From: Akkermansia muciniphila | GTDB taxonomy: Bacteria > Verrucomicrobiota > Verrucomicrobiia > Limisphaerales > BJHT01 | DNA: 64,000 bases | Direction: 5' to 3' | Assembly: GCA_945861535.1 (NCBI GenBank) | Contig: CAMAUZ010000001.1 | Coordinates: 124,001-188,000, forward strand | Shown here: positions 54,184 through 63,371 of the stretch, one piece after another | Layout of the letters: each line of letters begins with the position of its first letter | Numbering within the stretch: position 1 is the stretch's first letter | The notes under the pieces: model-generated | What the model saw: the letters and a program-made list of their open reading frames with translations, nothing else | The model's database searches: none | Told to the model about the DNA's origin: nothing | Program-made: the position numbers and the translations under genes

Positions 54184-55338
54184 ATGTTCGATCCGACGCT
54201 ACAATTGGCTGATTCGTTAGAATCGCTCCCTAATGATAAGCGGAGCGTCTTTGCGCGGCTGGTCGAAAACCAATTCAGCCAAGAGAGCGCCTTGGTTCTT
54301 TTTGATGAGGGAATTCAGGAGGAGACAAGGGGTGAAGTTCAGTGGCTAGAATCCGAAATGAGTCACGTCTTGCTTACTCGGTCTGGTAAGCTGGATTTGG
54401 AGTCGATCAGCCTTACCAAAAGGCCTCCAGTAATGGACATCTTGGCGTCCATTGCCAACCGGATCAATGCAACCAACTCTTACCAACTCCCAAGACCGAA
54501 TGCGTTCGTGTTTAAGGAGCAGTTTTTGCGAGTAGTTGTGAAGATGGAAGGAAACCTTGTCACCGTGATGGCAATCGCCAACGCACAGATAAACCCACTG
54601 AGAAAGATTTGGCGGTATTTCAAGCAATCCAGAGCAGAGTCCATTATCCGGTCGAGTGAGCTTTATTTCTGCAGGGCAGATCTATTGACCGCAGACCCTT
54701 ATGAGTGTCGTCTTCCCGTCAAGGTTGCCGAACGAACACGGAAGGCGCTTGAGTTTGTGTATCCCGGTAAAAGCGAAGGGTTCGTTCCGAGCTTCGAATT
54801 GCCTCGCAAGTCGTCTTACGTTTGCTGCTGGAGGATGCAGGAACACGAGTCGTATCTGGCTTGGAAGCATTATTGCCAACAGAAGGAGCAGGACGGGACT
54901 TCCGCGGAAGGTGGATTTGCGCTGCAAACGACTCAAAGACGGATGTTCCATCTTCACGGAAAGTTAAGAACTTCCCACGATGTTTACTGCCGCCAAGTGG
55001 AATACCTTGACCACTGGAACGACGATCTTCCTTCACACGATATTGGAGAAGTAGTGTTCTGGAAAGCATACTGGTTTTCCGACGAGCGTGAGCTTCGCCT
55101 GGCGTTATTACGGCATTATCCGTGGTCAAGTTCACCTGATTGGAATCCTTCTCAACTTCGCAAAGGTGAACCGGTGCATGTTGATCTTGAGGCGCTGGTT
55201 GAAACCATTGTCCTCAACCCGTTTGCGTCAAACTCACAACTAGAGCAACTCCGTAAGCTAATTGGAGAGCATCGCAGACAACTTGAAAGTCGTGTTCGCG
55301 AATCAGTGATACTTAGAAAGCCACCGTTGGAAGCGTGA
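54184..55338 (+). CDS. DUF2971-like protein, probable foreign gene
   Basis: A 384-residue soluble protein. The middle part resembles DUF2971: ELYFCRADLLTADPYECRLP, then YVCCWRMQEHESYLAWKHYC with the W-x-HY phrase, and GFALQTTQ. DUF2971 proteins often sit in phage-defence or mobile regions; their activity is unknown. The first 150 residues do not match anything I recognise. Base composition is strikingly lower in GC than all neighbours, with codons such as TTA, AGA and ATA that neighbours avoid, which points to recent transfer. It begins 15 bases after cysI and is followed by toxin-antitoxin genes. Confidence 0.65.
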   Translation: MFDPTLQLADSLESLPNDKRSVFARLVENQFSQESALVLFDEGIQEETRGEVQWLESEMSHVLLTRSGKLDLESISLTKRPPVMDILASIANRINATNSYQLPRPNAFVFKEQFLRVVVKMEGNLVTVMAIANAQINPLRKIWRYFKQSRAESIIRSSELYFCRADLLTADPYECRLPVKVAERTRKALEFVYPGKSEGFVPSFELPRKSSYVCCWRMQEHESYLAWKHYCQQKEQDGTSAEGGFALQTTQRRMFHLHGKLRTSHDVYCRQVEYLDHWNDDLPSHDIGEVVFWKAYWFSDERELRLALLRHYPWSSSPDWNPSQLRKGEPVHVDLEALVETIVLNPFASNSQLEQLRKLIGEHRRQLESRVRESVILRKPPLEA

Positions 55339-55398
55339 GCCACAGCACAAGCGAGGGAGTCTCGCTAAACTCAGAAGCCTCATTGCCCACCAAAACGC

Positions 55399-55632
55399 AT
55401 GAAAACTTCACTCGTTCTAACCAAGCGCTCCAGCCGTCTCCCCGTCTGCGTTGATCCCGAGGTGCGCGGCGGCGAGCCGTGCTTCACCGGCACGCGGGTT
55501 CCTGTGGGCAGCCTGTTCGTGAACCTCGCAGGCGGCGTGAGCCTCGACGAATATCTCGACGCCTTCCCCGCCGTGACGCGCGCCCAAGCCATCGCGGTGC
55601 TCGAATCCCCACGGAAGAAAGAGGCTTGGTAA
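55399..55632 (+). CDS. DUF433 antitoxin-like protein, without an adjacent toxin
   Basis: A 77-residue DUF433 protein: PVCVDPEVRGGEPCFTGTRV, then VGSLFVNLAGGVSLDEYLDAFP, and a C-terminal helix VTRAQAIAVLE. DUF433 proteins have a winged-helix-like fold and usually precede a DUF5615 PIN-like toxin. Here the next gene is an unrelated small protein, so its toxin seems lost. A second DUF433 gene with its toxin intact is 690 bases downstream. Confidence 0.82.
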   Translation: MKTSLVLTKRSSRLPVCVDPEVRGGEPCFTGTRVPVGSLFVNLAGGVSLDEYLDAFPAVTRAQAIAVLESPRKKEAW

Positions 55633-55674
55633 CTCGTTGAACCCCATTTTCAAAACGCGCATTATCGCACCGCA

Positions 55675-55878
55675 ATGCCGAGAGTCATTCAACCGATCGT
55701 CACCCGCTACGCCTCGTTCGCCGAGGCCGAGGCGGCGGACCGCGCCTGGTGGCGGTCGCTCTCTCCGCTGGAGCGATTGCGGCAGCTCGAACTCGCCCGC
55801 CAATACGCCTATGGCCCCGACGCATCTAAGCGACGACTTCCGCGACTTCCTAATCTGTCTAAACGAAGCTGGCGTTGA
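55675..55878 (+). CDS. Small partner protein of the AbiEii-like nucleotidyltransferase
   Basis: A 67-residue protein with YASFAEAEAADRAWWRSLSP then LERLRQLELARQYAYG, a pattern I know as the usual small upstream partner of DUF6036-type nucleotidyltransferases. Its 3' end overlaps the nucleotidyltransferase start by 68 bases, which supports a coupled pair. Likely the antitoxin of the pair, by inference from position. Confidence 0.6.
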   Translation: MPRVIQPIVTRYASFAEAEAADRAWWRSLSPLERLRQLELARQYAYGPDASKRRLPRLPNLSKRSWR

Positions 55879-56269
55879 ATACCTCATCGTGGGCGGGCAC
55901 GCGGTGGCTTACTACGGCTACGTCCGCCCGACGCGCGACATCGACGTGTGGATTGCGGTTTCGCCCGACAACGCGGAGAAGTTGGTGCGGGCGGTGAACG
56001 CTTTTTTCGGGACGGCCTTGCAAGGGCTGGTCAAGGAATGGTTCCTCGATCACGACAACGTGACGCGCTTTGGCGCGGTTCCTAACCTTATCGAAATCGT
56101 GCCGACAATCTCCGGCGGCAATTTTCAGGAAGCCTACGCACGCAAAGTTGTCGCAGAAATCGACGGGCAGAAGACGAATCTGATTTGCTTTCAGGATTTG
56201 ATCGCCAACAAGCAGGCCAGCGGTCGTGCCAAAGACCTGGCCGATGTCGAAAACCTGCCTGAACCATGA
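55811..56269 (+). CDS. AbiEii/DUF6036-type nucleotidyltransferase
   Basis: A 152-residue MNT-fold protein. VGGHAVAYYGYVRPTRDIDV (27-46) carries the GG motif and the catalytic pair D43 and D45; a third acidic residue is expected in EIVPTISGG. The C-terminal phrase DLIANKQASGRAKDLADVEN is typical for the family. Relatives are toxins that transfer nucleotides to tRNA or other targets, or housekeeping enzymes of unknown use. The ATG at 55811 is chosen because family members start shortly before the helix leading to GG. Confidence 0.8.
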   Translation: MAPTHLSDDFRDFLICLNEAGVEYLIVGGHAVAYYGYVRPTRDIDVWIAVSPDNAEKLVRAVNAFFGTALQGLVKEWFLDHDNVTRFGAVPNLIEIVPTISGGNFQEAYARKVVAEIDGQKTNLICFQDLIANKQASGRAKDLADVENLPEP

Positions 56270-56321
56270 ACCCGGAGTACGAAGCCATGACAATCGGCAC
56301 TCTGGCCCGTACCATTTGCCC

Positions 56322-56561
56322 ATGAACGAAGACGCGTTGCTCCCCAACGCCGAGCAGCCGCTGATCTGGATCAATCCGGGGCGGCGCAGCGGTGCGCCGT
56401 GCTTTTACAAGACACGCCTGCCCATCGACAGCCTGTTCGATAATCTCGAAGACGGCGTGAGCCTCGACGAGTGGCTGGACGCCTTCCCCGACATCACGCG
56501 CGTCCAGGCGCAGGCCGTGCTCGCACATGCCAAACACGCCATGCTGGCCGGGGCCAAATGA
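56322..56561 (+). CDS. DUF433 antitoxin
   Basis: A 79-residue protein: LIWINPGRRSGAPCFYKTRL, then PIDSLFDNLEDGVSLDEWLD. Similar in plan to the DUF433 gene at 55399, but PxxxGxPCF is preceded by NPGRRSG rather than DPEVRGG, so the two are not recent duplicates. The stop overlaps the start of the DUF5615 gene (ATGA), the standard layout of this toxin-antitoxin pair. Confidence 0.85.
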   Translation: MNEDALLPNAEQPLIWINPGRRSGAPCFYKTRLPIDSLFDNLEDGVSLDEWLDAFPDITRVQAQAVLAHAKHAMLAGAK

Positions 56562-56869
56562 AGGTGCGGTTCGATGTCAACATGCCGCGTCCGCGGCGCC
56601 GGGAGTTGCCCGGCCACGAAGTCGTGACCGCGCAGAAGATGGGCTGGGGCGAATTGGAGAACGGCGATCTGATCGACGCCGCCGAGAAGGCCGGCTTCGA
56701 CGTGCTGGTTACGGCAGACCGCAACTTGCGCTACCAGCAAAACCTCCTCGGGCGAAGACTTGGCATCGTCGTGCTGCCGAGCAACAAGCTACGGGTGTTG
56801 AGAACCATTGCGCCGGACATTCGCCACACGCTCGATGCGTTGAGGCCGGGCGACTATGTCGAGCTCTGA
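56558..56869 (+). CDS. DUF5615 PIN-like toxin
   Basis: A 103-residue protein of the DUF5615 (PIN-like) family: RFDVNMPRPRRRELPGHEV at the start, GWGELENGDLIDAAEKAGFD in the middle, and VLVTADRNLRYQQN with the second acidic residue. Family members normally begin LLDENLPxxL with adjacent D and E; here it reads FDVNMP, so one acidic residue is missing while D6 stays. A ribonuclease role is inferred from the fold family. Coupled to the DUF433 gene by a 4-base overlap. Confidence 0.82.
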   Translation: MKVRFDVNMPRPRRRELPGHEVVTAQKMGWGELENGDLIDAAEKAGFDVLVTADRNLRYQQNLLGRRLGIVVLPSNKLRVLRTIAPDIRHTLDALRPGDYVEL

Positions 56870-57073
56870 TCGCAAAGTTTCCTGCTCCCATGCCTCAAGA
56901 CAGACCCTGCCGCAGCCTCGTCAAAGCAGGCTCCAGCGCCGGCCGGCGGCTGGTTGCCACAGCGCATTGAAGGTACTGCTCGATCAATGCGATTTCAAAT
57001 CGCCGCGGTCGGCGTGAGAACAAGGCGTTTCCATCACCCCATCACGCGGTGGCAAAGGCGGCGCAGCCGGTGC

Positions 57074-57538
57074 TCAGATCGCATAGTCTAGGATGTTCGC
57101 CTGCACGCCCTGCAGCAGCTTCACGCGTTCGCACAACTGCGCCAGCGTCACGTTTTCCAGAATTTTCACCACGGCTTCCCGCACTTCCTTCATCACGCTG
57201 CGGATGCCGCATTTCGCCTCGTCGGGGCACGAACATTTCTCGTAAAACCGTTCGCTCACGCAGCTCACCGGAGCCAGCGCGCCGTCCATGTGGCGGATGA
57301 CGGTCGCGAGCGTGACCTCGTGCGGCGGGCGGGCGAGCCGATAGCCGCCCGTCACGCCGCGCCTGCTCGTCACCACACCCGCCGACTTCAGGTCGTTGAG
57401 GATTTGTTCCAGGAAGCGCTTGGGAATGTTCTGCTGCTCGGAAATCGCCTGGATGCGGAGGACGGCGTCGGCGGAGTAGCTGAGGCCCAGCACCACCAGC
57501 GCGCGCAGCGCGTATTCGCCACGAACGGTTAGTTTCAT
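57074..57538 (-). CDS. Rrf2-family transcriptional regulator
   Basis: A 154-residue regulator. The helix-turn-helix is MKLTVRGEYALRALVVLGLS with ISEQQNIPKRFLEQILNDLK, and RRGVTGGYRLARPP is the Rrf2 wing. A cysteine-rich stretch CVSERFYEKCSCPDEAKCG (C-x7-C-x-C-x5-C) may bind an Fe-S cluster or sense thiols. It is divergent from the YezD-porin-sulfate transporter operon, so it most likely controls it, like the cysteine regulator CymR in Firmicutes. The ATG at 57538 opens the DNA-binding helix. Confidence 0.92.
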   Translation of the reverse strand: MKLTVRGEYALRALVVLGLSYSADAVLRIQAISEQQNIPKRFLEQILNDLKSAGVVTSRRGVTGGYRLARPPHEVTLATVIRHMDGALAPVSCVSERFYEKCSCPDEAKCGIRSVMKEVREAVVKILENVTLAQLCERVKLLQGVQANILDYAI

Positions 57539-57642
57539 GGCGGGAGCCTAGAATCCCCACTGAAACAATCAAGTTTAAGTATTTCACGGAGGGAATCGCC
57601 TAAATCGCCAAATAAAAACGGCCTGAAAAGATTTTTCTAAAT

Positions 57643-57661
57643 CTCTATTGATTTAGTAGAG
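57643..57661. promoter_or_regulatory. Candidate Rrf2 operator in front of the sulfate operon
   Basis: CTCTATTGATTTAGTAGAG is an imperfect inverted repeat (CTCTA/TAGAG) in an AT-rich stretch between the divergent regulator and yezD genes. TTGATT inside it could be a -35 box, so a bound regulator would block the operon. Confidence 0.5.
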
Positions 57662-57703
57662 TATAGGAGTAAAACTGTCTGCGTTACGAAACAACAACGT
57701 CGA

Positions 57704-57886
57704 ATGAACAGCGCGAACCACAACGAAAAATCCCAGCCGCCGGAGTGGCTGGCCATCGTGGTCCAGCAGGTGGAATCGGTCCGCTTCGGGGTCGTGCAAG
57801 TCGTGATCCACGAGCACCGCGTCGTGCAGATCGAACGGACGGAGAAGGTGCGCTTCGACCACCCGGAGAAGCTCCGGGAGAAATGA
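57704..57886 (+). CDS. YezD family small protein (DUF2292)
   Basis: A 60-residue protein with EWLAIVVQQVESVRFGVVQV then VIHEHRVVQIERTEKVRF, the full-length YezD/DUF2292 pattern. Members appear in sulfur-starvation regulons across bacteria; biochemical role unknown. First gene after the candidate operator and probably the leader of the sulfate operon. Confidence 0.9.
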   Translation: MNSANHNEKSQPPEWLAIVVQQVESVRFGVVQVVIHEHRVVQIERTEKVRFDHPEKLREK

Positions 57887-57982
57887 TTTTGCCCACCCGG
57901 CGACGGGCGGCTTAAACCAAAAACAAAAACCAGAAGACCGACCGTCACCCCGGAGGTTGCCTAAGAATGAAAACAAAGCTGA

Positions 57983-59503
57983 ATGAACCGCACTTGGATC
58001 CTCGTGATTTCCGCGACAGCCCTCCACTTGGCGACGCTCCACCCCAGTTCCGGACAAGCCCCAAGCACTGAGGTGTCTTCCAATCCCACAACCGCTGTGA
58101 ACCCGGCTGGACGGCCGCCTGAGCCGCCCAAGTCCTACTATCGGGATGCCCGGAGTTACAGCACCCAGCGCGATCCAGATCCGCCTCGGTATGTCCGCGA
58201 ACTCAGCAAATCTGGTGTGGGCGCGTTCAAGGAACTGACCTGGCTGGACGTGGGGCTGGACTATCGGTTCCGCTACGAATACCGGCAGGACGACCTCCGG
58301 CGCAACCAACTCGGGATCGACCAGCCCCTGCTGCTCCGCACCCGCGCCTATCTCGGCATCAAGGAAATCGCGGACCCGTTCCGCTTCGCCTTCGAGCTGA
58401 CGGATTCGCGGCGCTACAACAGCGGATTTGTCCGCGACAACCGTGATGTGAACGAGTTCGAGCCCACCATGTTGTATGCGGAGCTTTATCTCGCCTCCCT
58501 GTTGGGTCACGACCGCCTGGGCAACCCACGGCCGTTAAGCGTGCGGGCGGGGCGTATGAACTTCGAGTTTCTGGACCGTCGGCTCTTGGGCAACAACCAG
58601 TGGCGCAACACACCGAACACCTTTGACGGCTTCCGTGCGGCCTTGGGCCGCCCAGAGAATGACTGGCAGTTGGACCTGCTGGCAGTGCAGCCCAACCTGC
58701 GGCTGAAATACAACGTGGACGAACCCACCGAGGGCCAGTGGATTTACGGTGCCATCGGACATTGGCGCGGCTGGTCCGACAGCATCACCCTGGAGCCTTA
58801 CTACCTGATGCTGCGGCAGGCCGCCACCGGACCTACGCCGAACCAGCCCGCAGCCCAGTTGGAGCGCGAGGTTCACTCCCTGGCTCTGCGCGGTCATGGC
58901 CGGGTGGGCCAGACGGCGTTTGATTACGACTTCGATACGGTTTACCAGTTCGGCTATCAAAACACCGCGACCGGCTCCCAATCCACGCGTGCCTTCGGCC
59001 TAACCAGCGAGGTGGGTTACACGTTCACGCACGCCTGGAAGCCTCGGTTGAGTGCCTTCTACGGTTACGCCACCGGGGACCGCGACCCCACTGACAATCA
59101 GAACCAGCGCTTTGAGCGTTTCTATGGATTCGCCCGCCCATGGTCGGCGAACGACTACATCGTGTGGGAAAACATCAGCACCCCCAAGGTCCGCCTTGAT
59201 TTCCAGCCCCACAAGAAAGTGAGCGTGGATGCCGGCCATAGCTTCTACTGGCTGGCCAGCGGCACTGATCGCTTAAACAACCTCCGGGCCACGGGCGGCA
59301 CCGACACCGCCCATCGCGACCGGGCCGGTCGCAGCGGCACCTACATCGGCCACGAATTTGACATTCGTTTCCGGCATCAAGTCACCAGCAAGGCGGAAGT
59401 CACGGTAGGCTATTCGCACTTCTTCGCTGGCGGCTTCACCCGCAGCGCGGGCCATCGAGACTCAGACTTCTTCTATCTCGAAATCCTCGTGAACGCATTC
59501 TGA
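57983..59503 (+). CDS. Outer-membrane porin, alginate-export family
   Basis: A 506-residue protein with signal peptide ([20 protein letters not shown], ending near GQA) and a beta-barrel body of the alginate_exp family: [46 protein letters not shown] and a final aromatic strand [14 protein letters not shown]. These barrels form outer-membrane channels. In this operon it likely lets sulfate or an organosulfur compound through the outer membrane; that is inferred from context only. It follows yezD by 96 bases and its TGA overlaps the next possible ATG. Confidence 0.82.
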   Translation: MNRTWILVISATALHLATLHPSSGQAPSTEVSSNPTTAVNPAGRPPEPPKSYYRDARSYSTQRDPDPPRYVRELSKSGVGAFKELTWLDVGLDYRFRYEYRQDDLRRNQLGIDQPLLLRTRAYLGIKEIADPFRFAFELTDSRRYNSGFVRDNRDVNEFEPTMLYAELYLASLLGHDRLGNPRPLSVRAGRMNFEFLDRRLLGNNQWRNTPNTFDGFRAALGRPENDWQLDLLAVQPNLRLKYNVDEPTEGQWIYGAIGHWRGWSDSITLEPYYLMLRQAATGPTPNQPAAQLEREVHSLALRGHGRVGQTAFDYDFDTVYQFGYQNTATGSQSTRAFGLTSEVGYTFTHAWKPRLSAFYGYATGDRDPTDNQNQRFERFYGFARPWSANDYIVWENISTPKVRLDFQPHKKVSVDAGHSFYWLASGTDRLNNLRATGGTDTAHRDRAGRSGTYIGHEFDIRFRHQVTSKAEVTVGYSHFFAGGFTRSAGHRDSDFFYLEILVNAF

Positions 59504-59565
59504 TGACGCGCCAACCATTCCCAATCCCAGCCACGCTGAACCGGTCCCACTGGAATCCATCGCCC

Positions 59566-60570
59566 ATGAAATCATCACTCCCCCATCTGCTGTCCGCCGC
59601 GCTGACACTGGCAATCGCCTTCACCGCGTCCGCCAAGGACATCAAGCTCCTCAACGTCTCCTACGACCCGACTCGCGAGTTGTATCAGGAGTTCAACACG
59701 GCCTTCGCCAAACACTGGCTGGCCAGGATCGGCGACAAGGTCACGGTCCAGCAGTCGCACGGCGGCTCCGGCAAGCAGGCCCGCAGCGTGATTGACGGCC
59801 TCGAAGCCGATGTCGTCACGCTCGCGCTGGCCTACGACGTGGACGCCATCGCGGAGAAGGGCCGCCTGCTGCCCGCCGACTGGCAGAAGCGCCTCCCGCA
59901 GAACAGTTCGCCCTACACCAGCACGATTGTCTTCCTCGTGCGCAAGGGAAACCCCAAGGGCATCAAGGACTGGAACGACCTCGTGAAACCCGGCATCGGC
60001 ATCATCCCGGCGAACCCGAAGACCTCCGGCGCGGCGCGCTGGACGTATCTCGCGGCGTGGGGCTACGCGCTGAAGCAGAACAACGGCGACGAGGGCAAGG
60101 CGAAGGAGTTCGTCGCGAAGTTCTACAAGAACGTGCCCGTGTTCGACACCGGCGCGCGCGGCGCGACGACCACGTTCATCCAGCGCGGCATCGGCGACGT
60201 GCTCGTGGGCTGGGAGAACGAGGCTTTTCTCGCGCTCAAGGAACAGTTTTCGGGCGGCTTTGAACTGGTCGTGCCCTCCGTCAGCATCCTCGCCGAGCCG
60301 CCCGTGACTCTCGTGGACAAGGTCGCGAAACGGCGCGGCACCACCGACGTGGCGAAGGGCTACCTCGACTATCTCTACTCGGACGAAGGCCAGGAAATCG
60401 CCGCGCGCAACTACTACCGTCCGCGCTCCGCCGCCGTGGCGGCCAAGTTCGCCGACAAGTTCCCGAAGCTGCAACTGTTCACCATCGATGAAGTCTTCGG
60501 CGGCTGGCAGAAAGCGACCAAGACGCACTTCGCCGATGGCGGCACCTTCGACCAAATCCAGCGCAAGTAA
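59566..60570 (+). CDS. sbp: Sulfate ABC transporter, periplasmic binding protein
   Basis: A 334-residue periplasmic protein. Signal peptide 1-23 ([16 protein letters not shown]). The mature start [19 protein letters not shown] is the hallmark of sulfate/thiosulfate-binding proteins, and [35 protein letters not shown] and YYRPRS are further family motifs around the sulfate site. The ATG at 59566 opens the signal peptide; the in-frame ATG at 59503 overlapping the porin stop would add 21 residues. Between porin and permease genes in one operon. Confidence 0.93.
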   Translation: MKSSLPHLLSAALTLAIAFTASAKDIKLLNVSYDPTRELYQEFNTAFAKHWLARIGDKVTVQQSHGGSGKQARSVIDGLEADVVTLALAYDVDAIAEKGRLLPADWQKRLPQNSSPYTSTIVFLVRKGNPKGIKDWNDLVKPGIGIIPANPKTSGAARWTYLAAWGYALKQNNGDEGKAKEFVAKFYKNVPVFDTGARGATTTFIQRGIGDVLVGWENEAFLALKEQFSGGFELVVPSVSILAEPPVTLVDKVAKRRGTTDVAKGYLDYLYSDEGQEIAARNYYRPRSAAVAAKFADKFPKLQLFTIDEVFGGWQKATKTHFADGGTFDQIQRK

Positions 60571-60632
60571 TTTGGTTCCACCCGGCGGCGGCCAGCGTGC
60601 CTTCCAGCCGTCGCCCCAACTGCAAAAATCCA

Positions 60633-61463
60633 ATGAAAACCACACTTCTGAAAAACCACTCCGTCACGGTCGCGAGCCCGCTTCCCGAACGGCGGTCCAT
60701 GGACCGGCTGCTGGCGCCGCTGGACCAGTTGGCGGAAAATTCCAGCCATCTCCTCAGCAGGTCGCTCGGCCAGTTTGAAAACCACGGGCACACTTACAGC
60801 CTGCCGCGGTACCTGTATCTCGGCCCCAAAGGCGGCGGCGACACCATCCGCATTGGCATCTTTGCCGCCATTCACGGCGACGAACCGGAAGGGGCGCTGG
60901 CGCTCACACGCTTTGTGGCGGCGCTCGAACGGAATCCGGAAATCGCCAAGGGCTTTGCTCTGTTCCTCTACCCTATCTGCAACCCGACCGGTTTTGAGGA
61001 CAACACCCGCCGTTCACGCAGTGGGAAGGATCTGAATCACGAGTTTTGGAAGCAATCGAGCGAGCCTGAAGTCAGCTTTCTCGAAGCGGAAATCTGCCTG
61101 CACGCCTTCGATGGCATCATCACGCTGCACAGCGACGACACGAGCGATGGGCTGTACGGTTTCGTCAACGGAGCGGTCCTGTCCGAGAATTTGATCGAGC
61201 CGGCCCTGCGCGAAGCCGAACAGTTTCTCCCGCGCAACCAACGCCGGGTCATTGACGGATTTTCGGCGCACCGCGGCATCATCACCTTGGGCTATCCAGG
61301 GGTGTTGCAGGCGGTGCCCGGCGTGTCGCGGCCGCCATTTGCAATCACCCTCGAGACCCCGCAAAAAGCGCCGCTGCACCGGCAGGTCGAGGCGTTTTCC
61401 AGCGCGTTGCAGACCATTCTGGTCGAATACCGTTATCTCCTCGCCATCGCGCAAAACATCTAG
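60633..61463 (+). CDS. M14-type zinc carboxypeptidase / succinylglutamate desuccinylase-like
   Basis: A 276-residue hydrolase. Zinc ligands H81 and E84 in AAIHGDEPEG, a later H in TLHSDDTSDG (about 167) and the catalytic Glu in ITLETP are present; RSGKDLNHEFW is the substrate-arginine loop region. Its closest type is succinylglutamate desuccinylase/aspartoacylase. It lies inside the sulfate transport operon, which is unusual: it might release cysteine or a sulfonate amine from an N-acyl conjugate, but that is inference. The ATG at 60633 fits; no signal peptide is seen. Confidence 0.75.
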   Translation: MKTTLLKNHSVTVASPLPERRSMDRLLAPLDQLAENSSHLLSRSLGQFENHGHTYSLPRYLYLGPKGGGDTIRIGIFAAIHGDEPEGALALTRFVAALERNPEIAKGFALFLYPICNPTGFEDNTRRSRSGKDLNHEFWKQSSEPEVSFLEAEICLHAFDGIITLHSDDTSDGLYGFVNGAVLSENLIEPALREAEQFLPRNQRRVIDGFSAHRGIITLGYPGVLQAVPGVSRPPFAITLETPQKAPLHRQVEAFSSALQTILVEYRYLLAIAQNI

Positions 61464-61642
61464 CCCTCCACCCCGTTCCCCCATGGCCCACCAACGCAGG
61501 TTCCTGTGATGCCAATGACCACTCACCCGAACCATGAAGACGCGAATCGGATTCCGCACCCCGCCACCCGCCTCCACCATGGCAACGGCGGATTCTAAGA
61601 TTGTTCCCAACCAAGTGCGCGAGCTAACCTCACTCCTTGCGA

Positions 61643-62467
61643 ATGGCTGAGAAACAATTCCGGGTCCTGCCCGGGTTCGGACTGACGATGGGCTTCACGC
61701 TCTTTTACCTGAGCGTGCTCGTCCTCGTGCCCATCGCCGGGCTGTTCCTCAAGGTGCTCAACCTCTCGTGGGCGGACTTCTGGAAACTCGCCACCACGGA
61801 CCGCGCGCTCGCCGCCTACCAGCTCACGTTCGGCGCGTCGCTCGCCGCCGCCGTCATCAATGCGGTGTTCGGTACGCTGCTGGCGTGGGTGCTCGTGCGC
61901 TACAACTTCCCAGGCCGGCGCTTTATTGACGCGCTCGTGGACTTCCCCTTCGCGCTGCCCACGGCGGTCGCGGGCCTGACACTGGCGAGTCTGTTTGCGG
62001 AGAACGGCTGGCTCGGGAAATTCCTCGTGCCGCTGGGCATCAAGGGCGCGTTCACGCCGCTGGGCGTGGTCATCGCGCTCACGTTTGTCGGGATGCCGTT
62101 TGTCGTCCGCACGCTGCAACCGGTGCTCGAACACCTCGACCGTGATGTCGAGGAAGCCGCCGCAACCCTCGGCGCCGGACGCCTGCGCACCTTCCTCAGC
62201 GTGATCGCGCCGACGCTGCTGCCGCCCGTGATGACGGGCTTCGCGCTCGCCTTCGCGCGGGCCATCGGCGAATACGGCTCCATCGTTTTCATCTCCGGCA
62301 ACCTGCCGATGAAGACGGAGATCGCTCCCTATCTCATCGTCATCCGGCTGGAGGAATACGACTACCTCGGCGCGATGGCGCTCGCCGTGGTGCTGCTCGT
62401 CATCTCCTTCGCCCTGCTCGCCGTCATCAACTTGCTCGAACAGTGGGCCAACCGTTTCTCGCGCTGA
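61643..62467 (+). CDS. cysT: Sulfate ABC transporter permease CysT
   Basis: A 274-residue inner-membrane protein with six helices, EKQFRVLPGFGLTMGFTLFY at the start and the EAA-type loop EEAAATLGAGRLRTFLSVIA (about 170). IGEYGSIVFISGNLPMKTEI is conserved in CysT/CysU. Paired with CysW next in the operon. The ATG at 61643 is preferred to TTG 61637. The 180 bases before it hold no gene. Confidence 0.95.
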   Translation: MAEKQFRVLPGFGLTMGFTLFYLSVLVLVPIAGLFLKVLNLSWADFWKLATTDRALAAYQLTFGASLAAAVINAVFGTLLAWVLVRYNFPGRRFIDALVDFPFALPTAVAGLTLASLFAENGWLGKFLVPLGIKGAFTPLGVVIALTFVGMPFVVRTLQPVLEHLDRDVEEAAATLGAGRLRTFLSVIAPTLLPPVMTGFALAFARAIGEYGSIVFISGNLPMKTEIAPYLIVIRLEEYDYLGAMALAVVLLVISFALLAVINLLEQWANRFSR

Positions 62468-62468
62468 C

Positions 62469-63371
62469 ATGTCCGCCATTCCCAAACGCACACTCACTGC
62501 CGGCCAGCGCAAGTCGCAGCGTGGCACGGAGGAATCGCCCGTCGTCAAGTGGTTGCTCATCACCGTCGCGCTGCTCTTCTCGTTCGTCTTCCTGCTGCTG
62601 CCGCTGGTCAACGTCTTCGCCCAAGCCTTCGCGAAAGGCTTCACGGTCTATTGGGACGCGCTCAAACATCCCAACACCCTCTCCGCGATGAAGCTCACCC
62701 TGCTCGTCACGGTCATCTGCGTGCCGCTCAACGTCCTCTTCGGCCTCGCCGCCGCGTGGGCCATCACGAAGTTCGAGTTCCGCGGCAAGTCGCTCCTCGT
62801 CACGCTGATTGACCTGCCGTTCTCCGTGTCGCCGGTCGTGGCCGGCCTCATGTTCATCGTCCTGTTTGGCCTGCAAGGCTACTTCGGCGAATGGCTGGCT
62901 GACCGCGAAATCCGCATCATCTTCGCCGTGCCCGGCATCGCGCTGGCGACCCTCTTCGTCACCTTCCCGTTCGTCGCCCGCGAACTCATTCCCATCATGC
63001 AGGCCGCCGGCTCGGACCAAGAGCAGTCCGCACTCACGCTCGGCGCGAACGGCTGGCAGACCTTCTGGTATGTCACCCTGCCCAGCGTGAAAATGGGCCT
63101 GCTCTACGGCACCATCCTCTGCATCGCGCGCTGCGTCGGTGAGTTCGGCGCGGTCAGCGTCGTCAGCGGCCACATCACCGGCAAGACCGACACCGTCCCG
63201 CTGCACGTCGAGAAGCTCTACAACGAATACCAAGGCGCCGCCGCCTTCGCCGTGGCGAGCATCCTCGCGCTCGGCGCGCTGCTGACGCTGGGCTTGAAGA
63301 CCTGGCTGGAATGGCGTGAGGCGAAGCTGGAAGAACTGGCGCAGCAGGCGGAGCAGGCAACCACGCAATGA
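62469..63371 (+). CDS. cysW: Sulfate ABC transporter permease CysW
   Basis: A 300-residue permease with the EAA-type loop QEQSALTLGANGWQTFWYVT and CVGEFGAVSVVSGHITGKTD, characteristic of CysW. It starts two bases after the cysT stop and its own stop overlaps the cysA start, so the transporter genes are co-translated. The basic N-terminal 26 residues are somewhat longer than usual. Confidence 0.95.
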   Translation: MSAIPKRTLTAGQRKSQRGTEESPVVKWLLITVALLFSFVFLLLPLVNVFAQAFAKGFTVYWDALKHPNTLSAMKLTLLVTVICVPLNVLFGLAAAWAITKFEFRGKSLLVTLIDLPFSVSPVVAGLMFIVLFGLQGYFGEWLADREIRIIFAVPGIALATLFVTFPFVARELIPIMQAAGSDQEQSALTLGANGWQTFWYVTLPSVKMGLLYGTILCIARCVGEFGAVSVVSGHITGKTDTVPLHVEKLYNEYQGAAAFAVASILALGALLTLGLKTWLEWREAKLEELAQQAEQATTQ

